The notes under the pieces: generated by a model | What the model saw: only the letters and a program-made list of their open reading frames with translations | What the model was told of the DNA's origin: nothing | Database searches by the model: none | Assembly (NCBI GenBank): GCA_041745765.1 | Contig: JBGTIH010000165.1 | Location: forward strand, 1 to 37,889 | DNA from: JAHCHG01 sp041745765 | GTDB taxonomy: Bacteria; Acidobacteriota; Blastocatellia; Pyrinomonadales; Pyrinomonadaceae | Direction of reading: 5' to 3' | DNA length: 37,889 nt | In this document: piece after piece, positions 29,360 to 37,107 of the stretch | Position numbering within the stretch: position 1 is the stretch's first letter | How the letters are laid out: every line of letters starts with the position of its first letter | Made by a program: the position numbers and the translations under genes

Positions 29360-30502
29360 TCAGCGAAGTTTTAACGTCGAAAGACTCAAAAGCGCAAACA
29401 AAATAGCCACGATCACGAACCGGAAAACGATTTTCGATTCCTTCCAGCCCGCCAACTGAAAATGATGATGCAGCGGCGATTGCAGAAAAATCCGCTTTCC
29501 TTTACCGGTCGTGCGTTTCGTGAATTTGAAATACGAAACCTGCAAAATAACCGAAGCCGCCTCGATAATAAAAACACCGCCGATAAAGATCAAAAGAAAT
29601 TCCTGTTTTGTCAAAATCGCCACCGTGCCGAGCGCACCGCCGATTGCCAAACTGCCGACATCGCCCATGAAAACTTCCGCCGGCGGCGCGTTATACCACA
29701 GAAACCCGAGACTCGCGCCGACCAACGCACCGCAGAAAACCGTCAGTTCCGCAGCTTCCGGTTTGTGAGTAATGTCGAGATAATCCGACCAGCGGCGGTC
29801 GCTGGCAACATACGTCAGAGCCGTCAAAGCCGCCATCGCGATAAATGTTATGCTCGCCGCCAAACCATCCATTCCGTCCGTCAGATTTACGGCATTTGAC
29901 GATCCCAAAAGAACAAAAATGATAAATAACAAATAAACAATCGCAGGAATCGTAGATACGCCTAACGGCTCTGCTGTGGCTTTCAAAAACGGAATGCTGA
30001 CATTCCACGGATAATTGGCTAAATAAAAAAGTATGCCCCAGACGACGACTGCCGTTAATAATTGTCCGATCAGTTTTTGCCGTTCGGTCAATCCCAAACT
30101 GCGTTTTTTGACGATCTTGATATAATCGTCGGCAAAACCGATCAGACCGAAAGCCATTGTTGCGCCCAGAGCGAGCCATAAATAAACGCTGTCAATCCGC
30201 GCCCAGAGAATTGTCGAAAGAAAAACCGAACCTAAAATTAAAACTCCGCCCATCGTCGGCGTTCCCTTTTTTGCCTGATGTTCGGCAGATAATTCTTCGC
30301 GAATTTCCTGCCCGATCTTCAACTCCTGCAGTTTTTTTATCACTTTTCCGCCGAGCAGAAGCGAGATTATAAGAGCCGTAATCGTCGCCCAAGCCGTGCG
30401 AAACGTCACATATTGAAAAACATTCAAGCCTTTGAAAAAATACGATTCGCTGCCCGCGCCGTATTGCCTGAAAATTATCTGATATAAAAAGTAATAAAGC
30501 AT
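29360..30502 (-). CDS. mraY: Phospho-N-acetylmuramoyl-pentapeptide-transferase
   Basis: Polytopic inner-membrane enzyme that makes lipid I from UDP-MurNAc-pentapeptide and undecaprenyl phosphate. 380 residues, about ten transmembrane helices. Motifs are K-G-T-P-T-M-G-G, F-A-D-D-Y-I-K (catalytic Asp pair), N-L-T-D-G-M-D-G-L-A, and H-H-H-F-Q-L-A-G-W-K-E near the C-terminus. Separated from murF by a 61-bp gap holding a TTGGATT heptamer array, and from murD by the octamer palindrome. Confidence 0.97.
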   Translation of the reverse strand: MLYYFLYQIIFRQYGAGSESYFFKGLNVFQYVTFRTAWATITALIISLLLGGKVIKKLQELKIGQEIREELSAEHQAKKGTPTMGGVLILGSVFLSTILWARIDSVYLWLALGATMAFGLIGFADDYIKIVKKRSLGLTERQKLIGQLLTAVVVWGILFYLANYPWNVSIPFLKATAEPLGVSTIPAIVYLLFIIFVLLGSSNAVNLTDGMDGLAASITFIAMAALTALTYVASDRRWSDYLDITHKPEAAELTVFCGALVGASLGFLWYNAPPAEVFMGDVGSLAIGGALGTVAILTKQEFLLIFIGGVFIIEAASVILQVSYFKFTKRTTGKGKRIFLQSPLHHHFQLAGWKESKIVFRFVIVAILFALLSLSTLKLR

Positions 30503-30505
30503 CCC

Positions 30506-30540
30506 TTAGATTTTGGATTTTGGATTTTGGATTTTGGATT
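30506..30540. repeat. TTGGATT heptamer array between murF and mraY
   Basis: Five 7-bp units lie here: TTAGATT then TTGGATT x4. The array starts four bases upstream of the mraY ATG (30502), so it lies where the mraY ribosome-binding site should be. Confidence 0.9.
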
Positions 30541-30563
30541 TTCCGTCATCCGCCGTCTGCTGT

Positions 30564-32018
30564 TCAATTCTCCAATTTGTAATTTTCCAATAATTTCTCA
30601 ATCACTTTTTCCGTCTTAACGCCGCGCGAACCTTTGACCAAAACCAGATCGCCCGGTTTAATTTCGTTCACCAAAAATTCACCCGCTTTTTCCGAATTTT
30701 CAAAAAACGGTGTTTCGCGCAAACCGTTTTCCTTCGCGCCTTCGGTCATTTCCCGCGCCAAACCGCGCACGCCGATCAGCAGATCAATCCCCGTTTCCGC
30801 CAAATCTCTGCCCGTTTCGCGGTGTATTTCGCGCTCGCTTTTTCCGAGTTCGAGCATTTCTCCGGCAACGACGATTTTTCTGCCCGCATTTTTTCCGCCG
30901 TCCGCCATCATTTTCACCATCGAAAAAAGTGCCGCCGGATTTGAATTATAAGAATCGTTGATGACCGTAAAACCTTCTTCAAAATGCAAAACTTCGCCGC
31001 GCTGCGCAGGCGGCTGGATGTTTGCTAAAGCATCCGCAATTTCCTGTGCCTTCATTCCAAACGTAAAACCGACCGCCGAAGCCGCCAAAGCGTTTAAAAC
31101 ATTGTGCATTCCCGAAAGCTGCATCGAAACCTTCGCTTCATCGCCCGGTAAGTGCAGCGTAAAATGAGTTTCGCCGAACCGCTCCATTTCCAGATCGCTT
31201 GCCATGACATCCGCTTTATTTTCAATGCCGTAGGTCAAAACATCTCCTTTACTGAGTTCGCGCATCGCCAAAACTCTTTCGTCATCGGCGTTTAAAACGG
31301 CGGTGCCGCCCGTTTTCATTCCTTCGATTAGTTCGGCTTTCGCCTTCGCAATATTTTCAATCGAACCGAGATGTTCCAGATGAACGGGCAGAACATTGAG
31401 TCCGACGGCAACATCCGGCGGCGTGATTTCGCAAAGCCGCGCGATCTCACGAAGCGGCGTGGACATTCCCATCTCCAAAACCGCCACGTCAAAATCATTT
31501 TGCTTTGCTAAATTTAAAACCGTCAGAGGATGCCCCAAACCGTTGTTGTAATTTTTAATATTCCGCAAAACACACTTGCCGCTTGATTCCAAAACGAACG
31601 CCGTCATTTCCTTGGCGGTCGTTTTTCCTGCGCTTCCCGTGATGGCGACAACCGGCTTGTTCCATTCTTCATAAATGCCGCGCGCGAGTTTTTGCAGAGC
31701 CTTGATCGAATCTTCGACAAAGATCAGACGGTCTTCAAATTTTTCGAGTTCCGCGCGGTGTTCCTCAAAACGATCGCGCCGCACGACCGCCGCCGCCGCG
31801 CCTTTTTCAAACGCCGCCGCGACATATTTGGTCGAATCTTCAAAATCGCCGTTAAATCCGTTGTTTTTATATTCAGGCTGCGAAAGCGCGAAAAACACTT
31901 TGCCCGCTGCTGCTTCGCGCGAGTCAATTACAAAAGAATCAACTTCCACATCGTGCAGAGCGGGATTAAGTTTTAACGCTGCGGCGTTCATATATTTAAT
32001 GGCGTTTTCCAGCTTCAA
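30564..32018 (-). CDS. murF: UDP-N-acetylmuramoyl-tripeptide--D-alanyl-D-alanine ligase
   Basis: Adds D-Ala-D-Ala to complete the pentapeptide. 484 residues. The N-terminal domain has F-V-I-D-S-R-E-A-A-A-G-K-V-F-F-A-L. The ATP loop is A-I-T-G-S-A-G-K-T-T-A-K-E. N-N-G-L-G-H-P-L-T-V-L follows. The C-terminal N-D-S-Y-N-S-N-P-A-A and L-V-L-V-K-G-S-R-G-V are specific to MurF and rule out MurE. The start is TTG at 32018, overlapping the ftsI TGA (TTGA); the next ATG would cut into the conserved N-terminus. No murE lies between ftsI and murF. Confidence 0.96.
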   Translation of the reverse strand: MKLENAIKYMNAAALKLNPALHDVEVDSFVIDSREAAAGKVFFALSQPEYKNNGFNGDFEDSTKYVAAAFEKGAAAAVVRRDRFEEHRAELEKFEDRLIFVEDSIKALQKLARGIYEEWNKPVVAITGSAGKTTAKEMTAFVLESSGKCVLRNIKNYNNGLGHPLTVLNLAKQNDFDVAVLEMGMSTPLREIARLCEITPPDVAVGLNVLPVHLEHLGSIENIAKAKAELIEGMKTGGTAVLNADDERVLAMRELSKGDVLTYGIENKADVMASDLEMERFGETHFTLHLPGDEAKVSMQLSGMHNVLNALAASAVGFTFGMKAQEIADALANIQPPAQRGEVLHFEEGFTVINDSYNSNPAALFSMVKMMADGGKNAGRKIVVAGEMLELGKSEREIHRETGRDLAETGIDLLIGVRGLAREMTEGAKENGLRETPFFENSEKAGEFLVNEIKPGDLVLVKGSRGVKTEKVIEKLLENYKLEN

Positions 32019-34090
32019 GTTTCGCGTTTCGACCTCTCAAACGGCGATTGCTTTTTTTCATCGCTCTTCGGTTTTTCTTTTACTGTCGGTGCCGGTTTTC
32101 GTTTCGGCGGATTTTTCTTTGCATCCGGCGGCTTCTCTTCCTTTATTTTCTCGATGCGTTTTCTGTCCGCCGCTTTCGGCTTTTCGTTTTCCGCAACATT
32201 TTCGCTCTTTTGCGTTTTTTCCGTTTCTTCTTCGATCTGCTGCTGAACGACGGTTTCGGTTTCAAAAGCGTCGCCGTCATTCGTATCGGCAGTATTTTCC
32301 GCCGTTAAAACATCGGGCGTAAATTTTTCGTCGGGCACGATATTCAATTCCGGCAAAACCTGTTCGGCGATTTCCCGGAAAACCGGTGCGGCAACCTGTC
32401 CGCCGTCGCGTGCGCCGCCGCGCGGTTCATCAATCACGACCGAAATGACCAGCGAAGGATTTTCAACCGGCGCAAAACCGACAAACGAAGAGATATATTT
32501 CGCCGGATTATAACGCTTGATATTCGCGTCGTATTTCCAGGCTGTTCCGGTTTTTCCGGCGGAACTGTAGCCGTTCAGCTGCGCCCGTTTCGCCGTTCCT
32601 TTGGTAACCACCAATCTGAGCATCTCGCGCAGATTCCGTGCGGTTTCCGCACTCAAAACCGGCGTTTTCTGCGGCTCGGCGCGTGAAACAACTTCGCCGT
32701 CCGCCTTGCGAATCTCCTTGATGATATGCGGCTGAATTCTTACGCCGTCATTGGCAATCGCCCCGTAAGCCGCCGCCGTCTGCAGAGCGGTCGTGCTGAC
32801 TTCATATCCGATTGACATCGAAGCCAGCGAATCGCCGAACCAATGTTCCGGCGCACGCAAAACTCCCTTCGCTTCAGCAGGCAGTTCGATGCCCGCCGCT
32901 TCACCAAATCCAAACTTACGAGAATAATCATAAAATTTGTCTTTGCCAAGTCCGAGAGCGGTTTTTATCGCCGCATAATTGCTGGAAATCGCCAGCGCCT
33001 CGCTGTAATTCATCATCTTGGCGGCGTGCGGATCGTTGAAACGTCTTTTTCCTACTTGAATAAAACCTTTTCTGCCGTCAATTTCGCCGCCCGGAGTTAT
33101 CAATTTTTCTTCCAAAGCTCCGCCGTAAGCGATTGCCTTGAAAACCGAACCGGGCGAATAAACGTCCTGAATCGCCTTGTTTTTGCGCGCTTCCGGCTCG
33201 ACCTCGCCAAAAGAATTCGGATCGAATGTCGGATAATTTGCCATCGCCAGAACTTCGCCCGTTTTCGGATCGAGAACGACTGCCATTCCCGATTTGGCAT
33301 TAGCGGCTTTCACGCCTTTTTCCAGAGCCTGTTCGGTTTTGTATTGAATCGAATTGCTGATCGTTAGAACGATATTTTTCGGCGGTTCGCGCTCAATCTC
33401 CGATTGATCATAAACTCTGCCCAGACGGTCGCGTTCCTGCCACGTTTTAAGGACTTCGCCTTTTAGAATTTCTTCTTTCGAGAGTTCGATTCCGGCTTGT
33501 CCGATGTCGTCCGCGTTGCTGAAACCGACAATATGCGCGGCTAGAGTTTTATACGGATAACTGCGTTTTTGTTCTTCCTTCCAATACAAACCAGCGATGC
33601 GTGGTAAATTGTGTTTTTTCAGTTCTTTATCTTCTAATTTTTCATTAATTTCCTGAACTTTGTCCTCATCAATTTTACGCTCAATCCAGACAAATCTTTT
33701 GTTTTTTTCCTTTCCGTCAGAAAGCAATGCAAAAATATCTTTTTTCGGACTAGTCAAAACTCCGGCGAGTTTTTCGGCAGTTCCCGCCACGTCTTCAATT
33801 TCCGAAGGATCCGCATAGAGCGATTTTACTTTGACGCTCATTGCCAAAGCGCGTTCCGAACGGTCGAAAATCGTGCCGCGCAACATCTGGCTTTTTAAGA
33901 GATCACGCCGCTGCCCCTGCGCCTTTTCGCGCAGCCATTCGTTTTGATTGACTTGCAGATGAACAAGCCGGACGCTGATGCCGCCGATCCACAAAATAAA
34001 AATCGCCACGATAAGCATATATCGCGTAAAAATCGTCTGCATCGGATTTTTATCGGCGTTTCTTTTTTTTATTTTTAGGCTTTTCGGCAT
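32015..34090 (-). CDS. ftsI: Septal class B penicillin-binding protein FtsI (PBP3)
   Basis: Transpeptidase that cross-links septal peptidoglycan. 691 residues. One N-terminal transmembrane helix (about 20-43). The pedestal has R-G-T-I-F-D-R-S. The transpeptidase domain has S-V-F-K (Ser315, Lys318), S-S-N (369-371) and K-T-G (513-515). No PASTA domain follows; instead there is a ~110-residue C-terminal tail rich in Lys, Glu and Pro (about 580-691), which is unusual for a periplasmic tail. It ends with TGA overlapping the murF TTG. FtsL ends 24 bp upstream. Confidence 0.95.
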   Translation of the reverse strand: MPKSLKIKKRNADKNPMQTIFTRYMLIVAIFILWIGGISVRLVHLQVNQNEWLREKAQGQRRDLLKSQMLRGTIFDRSERALAMSVKVKSLYADPSEIEDVAGTAEKLAGVLTSPKKDIFALLSDGKEKNKRFVWIERKIDEDKVQEINEKLEDKELKKHNLPRIAGLYWKEEQKRSYPYKTLAAHIVGFSNADDIGQAGIELSKEEILKGEVLKTWQERDRLGRVYDQSEIEREPPKNIVLTISNSIQYKTEQALEKGVKAANAKSGMAVVLDPKTGEVLAMANYPTFDPNSFGEVEPEARKNKAIQDVYSPGSVFKAIAYGGALEEKLITPGGEIDGRKGFIQVGKRRFNDPHAAKMMNYSEALAISSNYAAIKTALGLGKDKFYDYSRKFGFGEAAGIELPAEAKGVLRAPEHWFGDSLASMSIGYEVSTTALQTAAAYGAIANDGVRIQPHIIKEIRKADGEVVSRAEPQKTPVLSAETARNLREMLRLVVTKGTAKRAQLNGYSSAGKTGTAWKYDANIKRYNPAKYISSFVGFAPVENPSLVISVVIDEPRGGARDGGQVAAPVFREIAEQVLPELNIVPDEKFTPDVLTAENTADTNDGDAFETETVVQQQIEEETEKTQKSENVAENEKPKAADRKRIEKIKEEKPPDAKKNPPKRKPAPTVKEKPKSDEKKQSPFERSKRET

Positions 34091-34114
34091 TTTAGTTTAC
34101 GATGATGTTTATTC

Positions 34115-34135
34115 TTACTTTTTACTTTTTACTTC
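34115..34135. repeat. TTACTTT heptamer array at the 3' end of ftsL
   Basis: Three units lie here: TTACTTT, TTACTTT, TTACTTC. On the coding strand they encode E-V-K-S-K-K and the TAA stop of ftsL, so the gene's end is made of repeat. Confidence 0.75.
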
Positions 34136-34636
34136 TTTAGATTTTTCCTGTTTCTTTGCGTCCGATTTTGTTTCTCTGTCTTTTTCAGAATTACTCAACT
34201 TATTTTTCGTTTTTTTAGTTTCCTCTACTTTTTTATCAACTGTTTTTACAGCTGTTTTTTCGCTTGATTTATCGGTATTTGCCGTCACGGATGTAATCGG
34301 TTCAGCTTGAAAGGCTTGAATATTCCCCGCTTTTTTTTCCGTGAAACCCAGCTGTTTAGCGGATTTTTTGATTTCCGACGGAGTCAGCGCGATTTCTTTG
34401 GCTAATTTGAGTCGAACTTTTTCGGACTCAAGGTTTTCAACCTGTTTTTTCATTTTGGAATTTTCGATGCTGTAATGAATCGAAGCAAAATGCTGGCGTG
34501 CCGCGCCGAAAAATCCGACAACCAGCATCAATCCGCAAAAAGCGCAAAGCACGATATATTTCCACGAAATCGGCTCGCGCTCGCGTCGTATTTTCGGTTT
34601 TCTGTTTTGAGTTGTGGTGATTTTTCTACCTTTCAT
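34115..34636 (-). CDS. ftsL: FtsL-like cell division protein
   Basis: A 173-residue protein between rsmH and ftsI, the standard ftsL position. A basic N-terminus (about 1-22) and one transmembrane helix (about 26-46) come first. A periplasmic coiled coil follows (about 55-95: I-E-N-S-K-M-K-K-Q-V-E-N-L-E-S-E-K-V-R-L). FtsL pairs with FtsB and FtsI/FtsW to activate septal synthesis. It is longer than usual (about 100-120 residues) because of a Lys/Glu/Ser-rich C-terminal tail (about 118-173), whose last seven codons are a heptamer repeat. The Shine-Dalgarno GGAG lies eight bases before the ATG. Sequence identity within this family is low, so the call rests on size, topology and position. Confidence 0.85.
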   Translation of the reverse strand: MKGRKITTTQNRKPKIRREREPISWKYIVLCAFCGLMLVVGFFGAARQHFASIHYSIENSKMKKQVENLESEKVRLKLAKEIALTPSEIKKSAKQLGFTEKKAGNIQAFQAEPITSVTANTDKSSEKTAVKTVDKKVEETKKTKNKLSNSEKDRETKSDAKKQEKSKEVKSKK

Positions 34637-34673
34637 AAATTTTCTCCAAAAAATTTGTGTAGATGTCGAGATG

Positions 34674-35618
34674 TTAAATTGTTTTCAAACAGGCACGGAG
34701 TTTTGCGCTTCGGGAACGGGGGTTTCCCTCTGCTTCTTCGTCGCCCGGTGTTATCGGCTTTCGGGTTAAAATTTCAATTTTCTTTTCCGCACCGCAGATG
34801 CAAACAGGCAATCTCGGCGGACAGAAACATTTTCCGGCTAACTTTTGAAAAGTCTGTTTGACGATTCGATCTTCGAGAGAATGAAAGGTTATCAAACAAA
34901 ATCTGCCGCCGGTTTTCAAAATATCAATCGAATCTCTGATAAACTGTTCTAAAATTTCAAGTTCGCCGTTGACCGCGATTCTGAGAGCCTGAAAAGTTTT
35001 GGTCGCCGGATGAATTTTGTCGTTTTTTCCGCGCTTGACCGATCTTTCAACCAAAGAGGCAAGTTCTTTTGTTGTTCTCACAGGTTCGCCGCGTTCTCTT
35101 TTTTCAACGATTCTTCGCGCAATTCTTCGGGAAAGTCTTTCTTCGCCGTATTCATAAATAATTCGCGCAATTTCAAATTCCGAGAGTCTTTCCAATAATT
35201 CGGCGGCGGTTTCTTCTTCGGAATCCCCGTCCATACGCATATCGAGTGGTGCGTCGAAACGAAAACTGAAACCTCGCGTTTCCGAATCGAGTTGTAAAGA
35301 CGAAACGCCTAAATCCGCCAAAACGCCATCAACCTCTTCGATTTTCGCGTTTTGCAAAACCTCTCTGATTTCAGAAAAATTCGCGTGATGAATTTCAACT
35401 CGTTCACCGAACTTTTCGAGTCTTTGCCGCGCAAATGCAATCGCTTCGAGGTCTTGATCAATCCCTATAACACGCGTTTTTTCTGAAGCGGACAAAATTT
35501 CTTCCGTATGTCCGCCTAAGCCGAGCGTCGCATCAACAAAAACTTCACCGTTTTGCGGATTGAGCAATTGAATGGTTTCTGCCGGCAAAACTGATTTATG
35601 AAGATTTTCGATTTTCAT
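34674..35618 (-). CDS. rsmH: 16S rRNA (cytosine(1402)-N4)-methyltransferase
   Basis: Methylates C1402 in the ribosomal P-site region. 314 residues, normal for RsmH (MraW). The SAM motif is V-D-A-T-L-G-L-G-G-H-T-E-E-I-L. Then D-L-G-V-S-S-L-Q-L-D, R-G-F-S-F-R, A-L-R-I-A-V-N-G-E-L and T-F-H-S-L-E-D-R-I-V-K. It is the first gene of the dcw block; mraZ, which usually precedes it, is absent. A 608-bp gene-free region lies upstream with a candidate promoter. ftsL begins 37 bp downstream. Confidence 0.97.
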   Translation of the reverse strand: MKIENLHKSVLPAETIQLLNPQNGEVFVDATLGLGGHTEEILSASEKTRVIGIDQDLEAIAFARQRLEKFGERVEIHHANFSEIREVLQNAKIEEVDGVLADLGVSSLQLDSETRGFSFRFDAPLDMRMDGDSEEETAAELLERLSEFEIARIIYEYGEERLSRRIARRIVEKRERGEPVRTTKELASLVERSVKRGKNDKIHPATKTFQALRIAVNGELEILEQFIRDSIDILKTGGRFCLITFHSLEDRIVKQTFQKLAGKCFCPPRLPVCICGAEKKIEILTRKPITPGDEEAEGNPRSRSAKLRACLKTI

Positions 35619-36226
35619 CTTTCAAAGAGCTAAATCGGGCATCAAACACGAAGTTTTCAAGACACAATTAGAACTTCGGGATTTAACCATAAAACCCGTA
35701 AAATAAAATTTATATTACTGTAATTTTCTTTAAGAAATTTTGCAGAAATGTCGTTTTTATGAAGACCGTCTTGTTTCGTAAAATCGCATTTTTTTTACCG
35801 CATAAAATCCGTCAGAAATTTTGTTTTGGGGAAAAGTGCTTAAAATCCTCCAAAATCTTAAACACTAGCTTTGTGGAACTTTTTTTGCCTAAACTTTCGT
35901 TTCAGGCTGTATTAAATGAACTATCAGCATCTTACGATGCTTGTTCAATATCTGTCAAGGATTATTTTAGATTTTTTTACTTAATCAGGTGTTTAAAATA
36001 AAAAAGCACTTTTTCGATAAAAAATTCACCGAAAAATGCAAGTATTTAAGCTTCTGGTTATAAAAATTTCAAGTTAAAGTTTATACTTTTTTATTTACTT
36101 GATTCATTCGTTGTCAAATGGAAGATTAAGTGACTATTTAGGAGAGAAAATCAAGTTTTATAATCATACAATAAAAATGTTATTTTTTCACATCATCTAA
36201 CAATTTTTTTTCATTTTTTTTCGTTT
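35619..36226. other. 608-bp divergent intergenic region upstream of rsmH and the ZIP gene
   Basis: AT-rich, no supported gene (an 80-codon plus-strand frame at 35759-36001 has no homologous look or Shine-Dalgarno). It holds a candidate minus-strand promoter (35929-35958), three copies of an 11-bp GTGYTTAARAT motif (35836-35846, 35855-35865 inverted, 35989-35999) and a short dyad CGAAGTT/AACTTCG (35649-35678). Both the dcw operon and the ZIP gene must be controlled from here. Confidence 0.65.
35929..35958 (-). promoter_or_regulatory. Candidate dcw promoter overlapped by a dyad
   Basis: On the minus strand there is a perfect TTGACA (35958-35953), an 18-bp spacer and TAAGAT (35934-35929), about 310 bp upstream of the rsmH ATG. 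A perfect dyad AGCATC-TTAC-GATGCT (35926-35941) covers the -10 hexamer and could be an operator. It was found by eye. Confidence 0.45.
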
Positions 36227-37021
36227 ATGGAATCTAATCTTCTTCAACTTTTGATTTTCGGCACAATTGCAGGTTTGGCAAATGTGCTCGGAGGGTTAAT
36301 TCTTTTTCCGCCCGGAATTCAAAAAAATTACAAGAAATTGCTCAAATATATTCTGGCTCTCGGCGCAGGATTTATGCTTTCCGTAACTTTCATCGAAATT
36401 TTGCCGAAAGTTGCCGAACTCTGGATAACCGATGGAAAAGCGGTCAGCGAAGCTCTGGTCGCGCCGATGATTTTAGTGCTGACCGGTTATATGCTGACAC
36501 AGTTTTTCGAGCATACAATCGCGCCGCATTTTCATTTGGGCGAAGAAGTTCATTCAGATAATTTAATCTCGATTTCGACGGCTTACACGGCAATCGGCGG
36601 TTTGCTGATTCACACATTTTTCGATGGGGTTTCGATTGCCGCCGCCGCACAGGTTGACAATCGCGTCGGAATTCTGGTATTTCTCGCCGTTTTTCTGCAT
36701 AAATTTCCCGAAGGTTTTACGATTGCCTCGATGATTCTCGCTGCCGGAAAAGGTTTTAAGGAAGTGATCTTTGCTACTTCGTTCGTCGGCTTGACGACGC
36801 TTCTCGGAGTTTTATTTTTTTATATTATCGGCGCAAACATCGGTTTTACAGTCGCTTACGCGCTTCCGCTGGCAAGCGGCGTAACGCTCTACGTGGCGGC
36901 AAGCGATCTGATTCCCGAAGTAAATCATCACGGTGGCAAACGCCCGCTCGTTTCAATGTGCGTGTTTGCCGGAGTCGCTTTGTTCTTCGGTTTGCATTAT
37001 CTGCTTCATTCTCTTCTGTAA
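36227..37021 (+). CDS. ZIP-family divalent metal transporter
   Basis: A 264-residue inner-membrane protein with about eight hydrophobic segments. The two metal-site helices carry H-T-F-F-D-G (helix IV) and H-K-F-P-E-G (helix V), which define the ZIP family. A-S-D-L-I-P-E near the C-terminus is also typical. The short loop before helix IV has H-F-H-L-G-E-E-V-H, a possible metal-sensing segment. ZIP proteins bring Zn2+ (or Fe2+, Mn2+) into the cytoplasm. It stands alone downstream of the 608-bp region, and the TPM-domain gene begins 86 bp later. Which metal cannot be told. Confidence 0.93.
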   Translation: MESNLLQLLIFGTIAGLANVLGGLILFPPGIQKNYKKLLKYILALGAGFMLSVTFIEILPKVAELWITDGKAVSEALVAPMILVLTGYMLTQFFEHTIAPHFHLGEEVHSDNLISISTAYTAIGGLLIHTFFDGVSIAAAAQVDNRVGILVFLAVFLHKFPEGFTIASMILAAGKGFKEVIFATSFVGLTTLLGVLFFYIIGANIGFTVAYALPLASGVTLYVAASDLIPEVNHHGGKRPLVSMCVFAGVALFFGLHYLLHSLL

Positions 37022-37107
37022 AAGAAAAGTTTTTGTACAAATCGAACATTGCAGATTGTTTTATCGTATTTTACAACAGAGGTTTGAAAACATATTCTAT
37101 TAAGTAA

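Noticed and set aside
31675..32322. 215-codon plus-strand frame across the murF-ftsI junction
   Set aside because: It spans two well-supported genes on the other strand and reads as Ser/Arg/Phe-rich noise.
35759..36001. 80-codon plus-strand frame in the region upstream of rsmH, considered as an mraZ replacement or small gene
   Set aside because: No similarity to MraZ, AT-rich, no Shine-Dalgarno, and oriented away from the dcw genes.
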